NCBI GenBank assembly: GCA_001595385.3 | Contig: LVEI03000001.1 | Span: forward strand, 124,001-188,000 | Length of the DNA stretch: 64,000 nt | Source: Deltaproteobacteria bacterium GWC2_55_46 | GTDB lineage: Bacteria; Desulfobacterota; GWC2-55-46 | Direction of reading: 5' to 3' | Shown: one piece after another, positions 36,618 to 46,211 of the stretch | Numbering within the stretch: the stretch's first letter is position 1 | Layout: each line of letters begins with the position of its first letter | Made by a program: the position numbers and the translations under genes | The notes under the pieces: model-generated | The model's input: only the letters and a program-made list of their open reading frames with translations | What the model was told of the DNA's origin: nothing | Databases searched by the model: none

Positions 36618-38918
36618 TCATGGCCTCTTCGAGATATCCTTCAATACGCTCTTTGCTTCTTCAGAGCCACGGAAATCCCCGGAGAGCCTGAGCGCCGCTG
36701 AAAGCTCTTCCCTAGCCAGCGCCGTCTCCCCCTTTTTGTAATAGGCCATGCCCAGATGATAGCGTATGACCGGGTTATCCGGCAGCTTCTCGGCGCTCTC
36801 TTTAAGGAGTGAGGCGGCCTTAAGGTAGGCCTGTTTTTTGTAATATATCCAGCCGAGCGTATCCGATATCAACGGGTCGTCCGGGGCGGCCTCTTTTGCC
36901 CTTTCAGCGAGCGGCAGCGCTTCTCCGAGCCTGCCGTTCTCAGAGTATATGAACGCGAGGTTGTTCGCTGCCGGGGCGAACCTTGGGTTGATACCGAGGA
37001 CCCGCTCGTAATATTGCGCCGCTTCACGAGCGTTACCGTATGACTCATATAATATCGCGAGTAGCATGTTGGCTGGAAGCGAATCTGGCCTGGTATTTAT
37101 CGCCTCTTTGAAAACGCGTACCGATTCTTCTGCCGATCCCTTTCTCGCCAGGAGCTTTCCAAGCTCAAGGTATGGCTCCACAAGATCGGCCTTTATCTCT
37201 ATGGCCTTTTTAAATGAGGCCTCAGCCTCGTCCATCTCTCCCGTGGCAAGGCGCACCCTGCCGAGGAGTTGATATACCCAGGGGCTCTCTGGTGTTTTTT
37301 TAAGGTGCTCTGTCACTTTTGCGATAGCGCGCGCTTTCTCCCCCCTGCGCAGATAGATGGCGGCGATCCTTGAAAGAGAGCGCACGTCAGCTGGTTCGAG
37401 CGCGAGGGCCTTCTCGAAGGAATTCAGCGCGGAAGGCTCTTGTTTCTGAAGGAGATAGGCGATCCCGAGCCCGTAATACCCCCGCGGGTCGTCAGGCGCT
37501 ATATCGACCGCTGCCCTGAAGAGCCCGGCTGCCTTTGATGGTTTTCTCCATGATATATAGATATTGCCTGTCGCGAGGGTTGCCGCGAGGTTGCCGGGGT
37601 TTCGCCCGAGGACCGATTCAAGCTCGTCAGCGGCCAACTTGAGGTCTCCGCCCTCCATGTAAACCGTTGCCAGGGCGAGACGGGCCGCGTCAAGGCCGGG
37701 GTTGAGCCGCGCGGCAGCGCTGAATTCAGCCTTTGCCTGCTCGTTGTTATTTTTGCCCCTGTAAATAAGACCGAGGGCATAATGGGACATGGCGAATGCA
37801 GGCTCCTCCTTTATCGACGCCTGAAGCTCCGAGAGGCCCTCTGAGGTCTTGCCCTGCATCGCCCTTAACCTGCCCTTCAGATAATGGCCGTAGTAACCAT
37901 GCGGCTCCTTCTCAATGACCTTGTCTATGAAAGCGGCCGCTTCTGCCGGCTTGTTGACGTTCAGGAGAAGCTCCGAGTATCTTTTTAGGATTACGAGGTC
38001 GCCTTTGTTCTTTTCAACGGCCGTCCTGTAGACCCTCTCGGCTTCAGATACCTTCCTCAACGCCAGGTAATATTCGCTCAGCATTATGTAGCCATGAGCC
38101 TTGCCCGGCTCATGGTCGATTATCATCTTGAGAGTCGCTTCGGCCTCGGCCTGCCTGTTCATGGATACATAATAGCGCGCGAGCGCCGCGAGTATCTTCC
38201 CCGGCTCCTTAAGCTCCATGGAGGCGCCTTTCAGCTCTCTTTCCGCCTCCTGATATCTTTTCTGCCGCATATACAGCTCGGAGAGGGCTATGCGGGGCGC
38301 GGCTTCCGACATGTCGGCTTCAATAGCCTCCTTAAAGCTCGCCTCAGCCAGCCTGAGGTCGCCTTTCGCCATGTATATCCCCGCTGCGGCCATATGGGGC
38401 CTGGCTCCGGGCGGCTTCGCGGCAAGGAGCTTGTCCATTACGGCGAGCGCCTTGTCGAACTCCTTTTTCCCGGCGAATGCCGACGCCATCACTACCATCG
38501 CCTCTGTGGCCGAGCCGTCTTCCTTGTAGACGCCCTCTGCCATCCTTGAAGCGTCGTCGTAGTTTTTGATAGCGAGGTAAAGCCTTGCGAGTTTAAGTTT
38601 TGCCTCCGTGTGCGCAGGCTCAAGCGCTATTGTCCTGCTTAATTCCCTGAACGCCTCCTTCATGTTCGAAGGGCGGGCAAGCCCAAGGTAGCAAAGGGCG
38701 AGCCTGTAGTGAGCCTCTGCGCTGTTTGGAAGCACCTGGACAGCCGCCCTGTACTCCTTCGAGGCCTCGTCGAACTGTGAGAACTCGAGGAATTCAGCGC
38801 CGTTGTTCATGTGCTTCTGGAAGACCTTCTCAGGGCTCGAGTCGCATCCGGCCTGGAAGAGCAGCAACGCGAAAAAGATGGCAGCACGGCATCTGTTGTA
38901 TGTCCTTGACTTTGTCAT
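36618..38918 (-). CDS. Large TPR-repeat lipoprotein (PrsT-like)
   Basis: A 766-residue lipoprotein with signal and lipobox FQAGC, followed by some 20 tetratricopeptide repeats running to the end. Repeats show the A-x-Y-x-x-A-L-x-x-x-P spacing, for example AHYRLALCYLGLARP and GYYGLGIAYLLQKQEPSALN. It resembles the TPR lipoproteins (PrsT type) found with PEP-CTERM/exosortase systems, and the Prs regulators and exosortase lie upstream on the same strand. It probably scaffolds envelope or polysaccharide complexes. Family assignment beyond TPR rests on context. Confidence 0.8.
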   Translation of the reverse strand: MTKSRTYNRCRAAIFFALLLFQAGCDSSPEKVFQKHMNNGAEFLEFSQFDEASKEYRAAVQVLPNSAEAHYRLALCYLGLARPSNMKEAFRELSRTIALEPAHTEAKLKLARLYLAIKNYDDASRMAEGVYKEDGSATEAMVVMASAFAGKKEFDKALAVMDKLLAAKPPGARPHMAAAGIYMAKGDLRLAEASFKEAIEADMSEAAPRIALSELYMRQKRYQEAERELKGASMELKEPGKILAALARYYVSMNRQAEAEATLKMIIDHEPGKAHGYIMLSEYYLALRKVSEAERVYRTAVEKNKGDLVILKRYSELLLNVNKPAEAAAFIDKVIEKEPHGYYGHYLKGRLRAMQGKTSEGLSELQASIKEEPAFAMSHYALGLIYRGKNNNEQAKAEFSAAARLNPGLDAARLALATVYMEGGDLKLAADELESVLGRNPGNLAATLATGNIYISWRKPSKAAGLFRAAVDIAPDDPRGYYGLGIAYLLQKQEPSALNSFEKALALEPADVRSLSRIAAIYLRRGEKARAIAKVTEHLKKTPESPWVYQLLGRVRLATGEMDEAEASFKKAIEIKADLVEPYLELGKLLARKGSAEESVRVFKEAINTRPDSLPANMLLAILYESYGNAREAAQYYERVLGINPRFAPAANNLAFIYSENGRLGEALPLAERAKEAAPDDPLISDTLGWIYYKKQAYLKAASLLKESAEKLPDNPVIRYHLGMAYYKKGETALAREELSAALRLSGDFRGSEEAKSVLKDISKRP

Positions 38919-38945
38919 AGCCCGCCTGTTGTAAATATCTTTTTT

Positions 38946-40751
38946 TTAGCTTAAGCCGCTCAGTATCTTCAACCGCCACTTGGCCTCCGGGGCCTCGGTA
39001 AACTCGTCATTCTGGTCAAGTGCCATCTCAAAGGCCGCCATGGCGTTCTCCGGCATGTCGAGCTTCAGGTATACCAGCCCCATGCGGTAATAGACGACCG
39101 GGTTCGCCCTCCCTGTCTTTTCTACCGCCTGATAGGTATCGAGCGCCTCCCGGTACATCCCCATCCTGTAATATATCCACCCGAGCGTATCCTTCGTCTC
39201 GACGTCCTCAGGGGCCAGCGCCGACCCCGTTCTCGCGAACTCAAGTGCGCCGTCAAGGTCGCCCATGGCGTCAGCCATGAGAGATGCTATCTTGCGGTAA
39301 GCTGAGACCGTGCCCGGCGACACCGCGATGACCGTCATGTATTCCGCTACCGCCTTGTCGACTTCTCCTGTCTTTCCATAAAATTCGGCAAGCCTGCCCC
39401 TTACGCGGACCGAGTCAGGGGCCTTTTGAGAGGCCAGTTTATAGAGCTCAACAGCGTTTGAACCGTCATCCCTCGCCTCAAGTATCTCGCCAAGGCCGAT
39501 ATATGCCGATACCATCTCCGGGCGCTCTTGTAGCGCCCGTTGGTATTCCGTTTCCGCACCATCGGTGTCTCCAAGCTTCTGAAGCGCCCTGGCGCGCATT
39601 ATCTTAAGAAGCGGGTCCGCGGACCCCTCCGGGATCAGTTCGGCTGTTTGCCTGAAAAGTCCGGCCCTGTTGTATATAAGCGCGAGGCTAAACCTTGCGG
39701 AGCAGTCGCCGCACCCTTTTAATATCTCATCGGCCGGATACGGCTGAAACTCCGGGAAGGCGTCTGAAGCCATGGCCAGCTCCTCATGAGCCTTGTCATA
39801 TTCCTTCTGGGATAAGTAGACGCTGCCGAGGACCATGCGCGCTACAGGGTCAAGAGGGTCTTCTTTCAATGCCTTCCTGGCCATATCAGCCGCCGCGTCG
39901 AGTTTTCCTTCAAGATGGAGGACGACAGAGGCGTTAAGGTACCCTTCCTTGAGGCGAGGGGAGGAGGTGATGAGAGTACGGAAGTTATTGAGCGCTCCCT
40001 TGTAATCCTTTTGCATCATGTCTATGACGCCCATGAAATACGAGGTCAGAAAGAAATCGGGGTTCGTGCTGCCGAGTATCCTGAAGTTGGCCTCGGCTTG
40101 ATCGAGCTTGCCTGTGAGCAGGTGCGCGGTCCCAAGGACTAGGTACGCTCCTGTTGCGTCCGGGTCGGTCTTGATCGCCTCGTTGGCGTACTCCACGGCC
40201 TTCTCGAAATCTGTCTCCGCGAGGTATATCCTGCTGAGGTTCAGGTAGTCAGGGTCGGTTGGAACCAGTTTCTCAAGATATTCTTTGGCGTTCTGAAGCA
40301 AGCCCTGTCCGAGATAGATGGAGGCCACGTGCTTCAATACGCCCGGGTCTTCTTTTATCTTGAGCGCTTCCTTGAAATAGACGAGCGCCTTGTGAAATCT
40401 TCTTTTCGTTATGTAGTACCTGCCCATGGCCCCGTATATCTCGACGCCGAACCCGGGCTCGGCGTAGTTTGCGAGGATGGCCTGTTCCACCGCCTTCTTC
40501 TCTTCATTCAAGCCGAGGTATGCTATGGCGAGCATGAAACGCGCGGTCAGGTCCGCGGGGTCCCTCTCAAGGACCCCTTTTTCAAGCTCGACGACCTTTC
40601 GGAATTCGCCCAGTTTCAGTTGTTCTATCGCCTCATTGTGCGCAGGCCCGTTCAGCATCGGCCCCGGTGTCTCAGGTATGGCAAGGGCGCTTCCTGCGGT
40701 TGCCGCCTCAAAAAGGATCAGAAAAAAAAGCGCTTTAACGAGCCTTCTCAT
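38946..40751 (-). CDS. Exported TPR-repeat protein
   Basis: A 601-residue protein with an N-terminal signal peptide (cleavage near GSALA) and about 15 tetratricopeptide repeats, for example GAMGRYYITKRRFHKALVYF and TKDTLGWIYYRMGMYREALD. A Cys pair (KGCGDCSARF) interrupts the repeats near residue 355. It lies just upstream of the TPR lipoprotein (28-bp gap), and the two probably form an operon. A periplasmic adaptor role is likely; the partners are unknown. Confidence 0.82.
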   Translation of the reverse strand: MRRLVKALFFLILFEAATAGSALAIPETPGPMLNGPAHNEAIEQLKLGEFRKVVELEKGVLERDPADLTARFMLAIAYLGLNEEKKAVEQAILANYAEPGFGVEIYGAMGRYYITKRRFHKALVYFKEALKIKEDPGVLKHVASIYLGQGLLQNAKEYLEKLVPTDPDYLNLSRIYLAETDFEKAVEYANEAIKTDPDATGAYLVLGTAHLLTGKLDQAEANFRILGSTNPDFFLTSYFMGVIDMMQKDYKGALNNFRTLITSSPRLKEGYLNASVVLHLEGKLDAAADMARKALKEDPLDPVARMVLGSVYLSQKEYDKAHEELAMASDAFPEFQPYPADEILKGCGDCSARFSLALIYNRAGLFRQTAELIPEGSADPLLKIMRARALQKLGDTDGAETEYQRALQERPEMVSAYIGLGEILEARDDGSNAVELYKLASQKAPDSVRVRGRLAEFYGKTGEVDKAVAEYMTVIAVSPGTVSAYRKIASLMADAMGDLDGALEFARTGSALAPEDVETKDTLGWIYYRMGMYREALDTYQAVEKTGRANPVVYYRMGLVYLKLDMPENAMAAFEMALDQNDEFTEAPEAKWRLKILSGLS

Positions 40752-40854
40752 GATAGGCCTCTCTGTTCGCAGGTTGAAGCAAAGTATACACCGTAAATAC
40801 AGCTTCTGAGGAAAACACGATTTTTTTATAAGGCAAGCCGCCTGAATGACGGCT

Positions 40855-42201
40855 TCATGCGGGGCTGAGATTATATTTCGTGATGAGCTTTGAGAGGTAC
40901 TGGCGGCTTATGCCAAGCTCTGCGGCTGCCCTTGCGACATTCCATTTGCTCCGCGACAGCGCTTCCTGTACCATCCTTCTTTTAAAGAGGTCCCTGGCCT
41001 CGGCCAGCCCCATGCTGTTTTTCTTTGGCGCGTCAAAAGCGATGGCTGGTATCCCCAGGTCGGCGCCGCTTATTTCGGACTTGTTGAAGAAGATGACGGC
41101 CCGCCTGACCCTGTTCTCAAGTTCCCTGACATTCCCATGCCACCGGTACGACTTGAGATACCCTACGCACTCTTTGTCAAATCCGCGTACAGGCTTGTTG
41201 AACTCCCTTGAGTGTTTTTTTAGGAAGTACAGGGCCAGCAGGTAGACGTCATCGCCCCTGTCCTTGAGCGGGGGCACTTCAAGCGTTATGACCCCGATCC
41301 TGTGGAGGAGCTCTTCGCTGAACTCGCCGCTCCGGGCCATTGCGCGTAAATCCATAGCCGTAGAGGATATGACCCTTACGTCGATGCTTGTACGCCCGTT
41401 TGAATCGGGTCTTTCGATCGCGTGCTCGCGAAGGACCCTCAAAAGACGTCCCTGAAGGGACAGGCTCAAGGCGCCGACCTCTTTCATATAGATAGTCCCG
41501 CCGTCCGCCTGCTCGAACCTGCATTTCCTGCCGTGCCTCCCGTCGCCATTCAAGCCGAAGAGCTCGTTTTCAAGCTCCTTATGAGGGGTGCCGGCGCAGT
41601 CGACGGATATAAACTGCATGGCATGCCTTATGCCAAGCCTGTGCATGGCCCTTGCGGCTGTCTCTTTGCCGGAGCCATGTTCCCCGGCGATCAGCGCGGG
41701 TATGTTCACCTCCGCCGCCTTCCGAATGGTCCGGAATACCTCCTGCATCGGCGCGCTTACACCGATCATCTCATTTGGCCAGCCTGCCCCGGAAGAGGCG
41801 CTGAGGTGTTCGGCCTGCTGCCTGTATGAGAGCCATCCCCGCTTGAGCGTGACCCTTACTTCGTCGATAGATACCGGTTTTGTGAAATAATCGAAAGCGC
41901 CGAGATCGAGCGCCCTGAAGGCCTCCTGCCTCTCGTCTAGCCCTGTTATTATGACCGCCTTGAACAGGGGGTTAATGGAGAGTATCTCCCTTATGGCAGT
42001 CATGCCCTCCGAAGGCTCCAGCGGGGCTGGAGGCAGGCCGAGGTCTATCACGCCGAGCTGGGTCTCCTGCTCGCGCGCGACGCGCAAGGCCGCACCCCTG
42101 GTCTCTGCCTCAAGCACTTCGTAGTCCCTGCAGAAGGCCCATCGCATCTGCCCCCTTACGGTCTCGTCGTCATCGAGGACCAGCAGTCTCGGCTTTGTCA
42201 T
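40855..42201 (-). CDS. Degenerate PrsR-type sigma-54 response regulator
   Basis: A 448-residue paralog of the PrsR at 43532. The receiver domain looks functional (Asp53, Lys108). The AAA+ domain (about 145-370) keeps Walker A GEHGSGKE at 173-180, but the GAFTGA loop is replaced by LNGDGRHG (217-224). The Walker B aspartate is replaced by Lys240 (GGTIYMKEVG). The Fis-type helix-turn-helix at the C-terminus (NVARAAAELGISRQYLSKLI) is good. It therefore probably binds DNA but cannot hydrolyse ATP normally or open sigma-54 promoters. The frame is intact over its full length, so it is not a pseudogene. It follows the UDP-sugar dehydrogenase by 11 bp. Confidence 0.88.
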   Translation of the reverse strand: MTKPRLLVLDDDETVRGQMRWAFCRDYEVLEAETRGAALRVAREQETQLGVIDLGLPPAPLEPSEGMTAIREILSINPLFKAVIITGLDERQEAFRALDLGAFDYFTKPVSIDEVRVTLKRGWLSYRQQAEHLSASSGAGWPNEMIGVSAPMQEVFRTIRKAAEVNIPALIAGEHGSGKETAARAMHRLGIRHAMQFISVDCAGTPHKELENELFGLNGDGRHGRKCRFEQADGGTIYMKEVGALSLSLQGRLLRVLREHAIERPDSNGRTSIDVRVISSTAMDLRAMARSGEFSEELLHRIGVITLEVPPLKDRGDDVYLLALYFLKKHSREFNKPVRGFDKECVGYLKSYRWHGNVRELENRVRRAVIFFNKSEISGADLGIPAIAFDAPKKNSMGLAEARDLFKRRMVQEALSRSKWNVARAAAELGISRQYLSKLITKYNLSPA

Positions 42202-42212
42202 GTCATCTCGCT

Positions 42213-43529
42213 TCAGGCCTTCACCACGTTCCGGCTCTTTATGCCGGACGTGGCGTTCCTCGTGTCGACCACGAGCTTGCTGTTCGCGACGATCCAGCGG
42301 TAATCATAGGCCGAGTGGTCTGTGGCGATGAGGACACAATCATATTTTTTCAGGTTCTTGAGCGACAGGGGCACCGAGCGCATCCTGAAGTCGGCTTTGT
42401 GGTTGACCGCTATCGATACGTACGGGTCGTTGTAGGAGACGTTGGCGCCCTTATCCTTCAGTATCCTTATGATCTCGAGGGAGGGGGACTCTCTCAAGTC
42501 GTCAACGTTTTTCTTGTAGGCTACCCCGAGGATGAGTATGCTCGCGCCCTTCAGGCTCCTGCCCTTGGCGTTGAGCGCTTCCATTACCTTGGTCACCACG
42601 TAGTAGGGCATGTTGGTGTTTATCTCACCGGCCAGCTCTATGAACCTCGTGGAGAAGTCGTATTCCCTTGCCTTCCACGTAAGGTAGAAAGGGTCGATGG
42701 GTATGCAGTGGCCGCCAAGGCCGGGGCCTGGGTAGAACGCGTGGAACCCGAAAGGCTTTGTGTTGGAGGCCTCTATGACCTCCCAGATATCTATGTCCAT
42801 CCGGTCGCAGAGCATCTTGAGCTCGTTGACGAGCGCTATGTTGACCGACCTGTAGATATTTTCGAGGAGCTTGGACATCTCCGCGACCCTGGTGGAAGAG
42901 ACCGCCACTACCTCGTGTATTATCTGCGAGTAGAGGGCGGAGCCTAAATTAGAGCACCTCTCTGTGACGCCACCTACGATCTTCGGTGTGTTTCTTGTCG
43001 TAAAGTCAACACGTCCCGGGTCCTCGCGCTCTGGCGAGAAGACAAGAAAAAAGTCCCTTCCGACCTTGAAGCCATTCCTTCCGAATATCGGTAGCAGGAC
43101 CTCTTCCGTAGTCCCTGGGTAGGTGGTAGATTCAAGGGATATTATCTGCCCCTTCCTCAGATGCCTGGCAATGTCCGTAGCTGAGTTATAAACGTATGTC
43201 AGGTCTGGCTCACGTTTATCTGAAAGCGGCGTTGGCACGCAGATTATGACCGCGTCGGCCTTGGCGAGGAGCGCGGTGTCAGTAGTAGCTATAAGAGAGC
43301 CAGAGTCGATGAAACCGCCGATCTTCTCCCCTGATATATGCTTTATGTATGAACTCCCGGCGTTAATGGCATCTACCTTGCCCTTGTCCACGTCGAACCC
43401 CGTCACCTTGAAGCCTTCCTCGCAGAACCTGAGGACTATAGGAAGCCCTACATAGCCCAGACCTACTACCCCTATCCTTGCTTCCTTGCTGACTATCGTC
43501 TTAAGGACTCTGTTGTAGTTCACAGGCAC
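42213..43529 (-). CDS. Nucleotide-sugar dehydrogenase (UDP-GlcNAc 6-dehydrogenase, WbpA/VipA type)
   Basis: NAD-dependent four-electron oxidation of a UDP-hexose to the uronic acid, for surface polysaccharide. The 438 residues contain the N-terminal NAD site (IGVVGLGYVGLPIVLRF), the central dimer helix region, the catalytic segment GPGLGGHCIPIDPFYLTW with Cys, and the C-terminal UDP-binding domain (ILGVAYKKNVDDLRESPS). The sequence is closer to WbpA/VipA than to UDP-glucose dehydrogenase. It sits between two PrsR-type regulator genes with gaps of 2 and 11 bp, in the glycan/exosortase region. Confidence 0.9.
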   Translation of the reverse strand: MPVNYNRVLKTIVSKEARIGVVGLGYVGLPIVLRFCEEGFKVTGFDVDKGKVDAINAGSSYIKHISGEKIGGFIDSGSLIATTDTALLAKADAVIICVPTPLSDKREPDLTYVYNSATDIARHLRKGQIISLESTTYPGTTEEVLLPIFGRNGFKVGRDFFLVFSPEREDPGRVDFTTRNTPKIVGGVTERCSNLGSALYSQIIHEVVAVSSTRVAEMSKLLENIYRSVNIALVNELKMLCDRMDIDIWEVIEASNTKPFGFHAFYPGPGLGGHCIPIDPFYLTWKAREYDFSTRFIELAGEINTNMPYYVVTKVMEALNAKGRSLKGASILILGVAYKKNVDDLRESPSLEIIRILKDKGANVSYNDPYVSIAVNHKADFRMRSVPLSLKNLKKYDCVLIATDHSAYDYRWIVANSKLVVDTRNATSGIKSRNVVKA

Positions 43530-43531
43530 CT

Positions 43532-44896
43532 TTACCCCTTTCTGACCGATTCGAGCATATTGTGCTTTTTTATCAGGTGATGTACCGTAGGCCTGCTGAG
43601 CCCAAGCTCCTCAGAAGCCTTGCTGATATTGCCGTTGTGCTTCGTTATGGCCATCAGAACGAACTTTACCTCGAGGTCTTCCTTTGCCTTCTTGAGGTCC
43701 AGCTGTTGCGGCGCCTCCTCCATGGTGCTGAAGCCGAGGTCCGCCGGCCTTACCACATGACCATCAGAGAATGTGATGGCCCTCCTTATCCTGTTTTCGA
43801 GCTCTCTTACGTTGCCGGGCCATCCGTAGGAGCTTATGACCTCTACGGCCTCGGGGCTGAGTGTTTTGGGCCTGCTCCTCTCAGGCAAGTACTTCTGGAG
43901 GAACGCCTTGGCGAACATGACGATATCCTCCCCGCGTTCCCTTAAAGGGGGCAGCTCTATGGGAACAACCGCCAGCCTGTAGAAGAGGTCCTCCCTGAAA
44001 CTGCCGTCCGCTATCATCTTTTTAAGGGGTTTGTTCGTCGCCGCTATGACCCTTACGTCGATGTTGATAGAGTCCCTGCCTCCAACGCGCTCTATCCTGT
44101 GGTCCTGGAGGAACCTGAGTACCTTTACCTGGAGCTGGACCGGCAGCTCCGCTATCTCATCGAGCATGAGCGTGCCGCCCTGGGCCAGCTCTATCCTGCC
44201 GTTCCTCTGTATGTGCGCTCCCGTGAAGGCCCCCTTTTCGTGCCCGAAGAGCTCGCTTTCCAGGAGTGTTTCCGGTATCGCCCCGCAGTTTATGGGTATG
44301 AAAGAGCGCTGTCTTCTCAAGCTGTACGAGTGGATGGCCTTTGCGACAAGCTCCTTACCAGTGCCGCTTTCCCCGGTGATGAGCACCGGGACGTCGGAGG
44401 CCGCAACCTTCCTTATAGTGGAGAAGACCTCCAGCATCCTGGGGCTCATGCCGAGCACTTCCTCAAAGCCCTGGTTGCCGCATACCTTGTGAAGCCTCGT
44501 GTGCTCAGACTCGAGCGAATGCATGTAGACGGCCCTCTTTAGAATTATCTTGAGCTCGTCAATATCGACAGGCTTTACGAGAAAGTCATGGGCCCCGTGC
44601 GAGACGGCCTTTATGGCTGAACCGCGTTCGCTGGTCCCGGTGATGACCACGGCCTTGACCAGCGGGTCATGCTGCAGGATGCGCCCCAGGAGCCTGAACC
44701 CGACGCTAAAGTCCGATGGGGTAGGCGGAAGGCCCAGATCGAGCGTCACCAGCGGGGGCTGTTCATCCCTGAGAGCGCGCATGGCGCTCTCGGCGTCCCG
44801 GGCTGTCGTTACCGTAAACTCATCGGACAGCGCCCATTGCATCTGCCCTCTTACCGCCTCGTCATCGTCTATTATCAGAAGTTTTTGTTTTTCCAT
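43532..44896 (-). CDS. prsR: PrsR sigma-54-dependent response regulator
   Basis: Transcription activator of the PEP-CTERM/exosortase type. The 454 residues comprise a receiver domain (Asp53, Lys108), an AAA+ domain with Walker A GESGTGKE (175-182), sigma-54 contact loop GAFTGA (222-227) and Walker B GTLMLDE (241-247), and a Fis-type helix-turn-helix (NISKASEELGLSRPTVHHLI). The receiver with its LDLGLPPTP segment is typical of PrsR. It is preceded by the PrsK-like kinase after five bases, the usual kinase/regulator pairing, and is expected to drive sigma-54 promoters of exosortase-linked genes. Confidence 0.92.
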   Translation of the reverse strand: MEKQKLLIIDDDEAVRGQMQWALSDEFTVTTARDAESAMRALRDEQPPLVTLDLGLPPTPSDFSVGFRLLGRILQHDPLVKAVVITGTSERGSAIKAVSHGAHDFLVKPVDIDELKIILKRAVYMHSLESEHTRLHKVCGNQGFEEVLGMSPRMLEVFSTIRKVAASDVPVLITGESGTGKELVAKAIHSYSLRRQRSFIPINCGAIPETLLESELFGHEKGAFTGAHIQRNGRIELAQGGTLMLDEIAELPVQLQVKVLRFLQDHRIERVGGRDSINIDVRVIAATNKPLKKMIADGSFREDLFYRLAVVPIELPPLRERGEDIVMFAKAFLQKYLPERSRPKTLSPEAVEVISSYGWPGNVRELENRIRRAITFSDGHVVRPADLGFSTMEEAPQQLDLKKAKEDLEVKFVLMAITKHNGNISKASEELGLSRPTVHHLIKKHNMLESVRKG

Positions 44897-44901
44897 TATT
44901 G

Positions 44902-46206
44902 TCAGCTCGCCCGCGAGGCGGTGTAACGCCTGTTTACGTTAGGGAACTTTAGCGTGAACCTTGTACCAGACCCTTCCTCGGTCTCTACCTCGATAAGTCC
45001 TTCGTGTGCCTCCATTATGGTCTTGCATTGATAGAGGCCCACCCCGAACCCGTTGCTCTTGGTCGTCATGAAAGGCCTGAAAAGGCCCTTTTCAAGGAGC
45101 GCCTGCGGGATACCGGTGCCGGTATCCGAGATCCTTACACAGATGAAATCATCGCCTGGCTCGAAAACGGCCCGTATCTCACCATGCGAAGCTGCATCAT
45201 GCGCGTTCATGAGGATGTTAAAGAAGACGGTCTCCACCGCTTCGGCGTCTATGCTGCACAAAGGCAGCGGGCCGTCCGATTTTATCAGGACGCGGGAGGC
45301 CGCAACGGATGAGAGCCTCTTGACCGCCCTGTCAAATGCCGTCAGGAGATCGTTTTTGGCTGGACATATCTTCATGGAGCCCGCCCCAGCCGCCATCTTT
45401 TCTACAAGTGCCTTCATCTTTGCAACCGTTAAGTCGATCGCCTTTATGGCCTCTCTCTGGAACTCTGGGCTCGTGATATTGGACCTCGCGTTGTGGCTTA
45501 AAAGGGAGAGCGAATTGGTGAAGTTCTTGAGATCATGCATTATGAAAGAGGACATGCGGTTGAACGAGTCGGTCTCCCTGATGTCAAGGAGGGCCTCGCT
45601 CAGCCTTATGTTCTTTATTTGCACCGCCGCCTGTGTGGCTACGGCCCTTAGAAGGTCCATGTCGGCGCTTGCGTAAGTCCTGCCATCAGCTGAGGGCCCC
45701 AGGATGACAAACCCGACGAGTTCCCTGTTCGCGATGAGCGGCGCGCAGATACAAGAGCGTGCTGAATTGAAAAGCGGCCCGAGACCTGTTTCATCAGATG
45801 ACCGGTCTTCTGATCCGGTGATCTCAAAAGGGGCGGCGGCAGAGAGCATATGCTCGATGAGGCGTCGCGACTCAGGGACGCGCCTGAACCGATAGTCTAT
45901 CCTGGATGATGTCGAGATGTAGCACCTTGATGCCTGGTCATGGAGCCAGACGTTTACCGCCGTGGCCCTGAGCGTTGAGCCTATCATCGCCGAGAGCACC
46001 GACTTCACTTCGCCGGTCTCCATGCGTGAGCTTATTTTTTCCGTGGCCTCCAGCCATTTTTTCTTGTAATCGTGCCTGCTGGCGTTGAGCCAGCCCCTTT
46101 TTTCCAGGGCTTTCCGCAAAGCCCCGGAAGAAAGCATTCTATGAGCAACGGCCGTCACAAACAGCGTGGTCGTGATAGCTGTAATAAGTTTGAGCGCCTC
46201 TTCCAT
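44902..46206 (-). CDS. prsK: Short PrsK-like sensor histidine kinase
   Basis: A 434-residue kinase with one N-terminal membrane segment (about residues 5-24), a GAF domain (about 65-205), a phospho-acceptor helix FIMHDLKNFTNSLSLL (His224) and a HATPase domain (NAHDAASHGE, RISDTGTGIPQALLEKGLF, GFGVGLYQCK). The HDLKN box and following residues are characteristic of PrsK. Full PrsK proteins are much longer, with many N-terminal membrane spans; here that part is absent, so any sensing would be cytoplasmic through GAF. It directly precedes prsR and is divergent from the Fn3/PKD protein gene. Confidence 0.87.
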   Translation of the reverse strand: MEEALKLITAITTTLFVTAVAHRMLSSGALRKALEKRGWLNASRHDYKKKWLEATEKISSRMETGEVKSVLSAMIGSTLRATAVNVWLHDQASRCYISTSSRIDYRFRRVPESRRLIEHMLSAAAPFEITGSEDRSSDETGLGPLFNSARSCICAPLIANRELVGFVILGPSADGRTYASADMDLLRAVATQAAVQIKNIRLSEALLDIRETDSFNRMSSFIMHDLKNFTNSLSLLSHNARSNITSPEFQREAIKAIDLTVAKMKALVEKMAAGAGSMKICPAKNDLLTAFDRAVKRLSSVAASRVLIKSDGPLPLCSIDAEAVETVFFNILMNAHDAASHGEIRAVFEPGDDFICVRISDTGTGIPQALLEKGLFRPFMTTKSNGFGVGLYQCKTIMEAHEGLIEVETEEGSGTRFTLKFPNVNRRYTASRAS

Positions 46207-46211
46207 TTTTA

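Noticed and set aside
40855-42201. Pseudogene call for the degenerate PrsR
   Set aside because: The frame is complete, with good receiver and DNA-binding domains and tight operon spacing; the motif losses look specific, not like decay.
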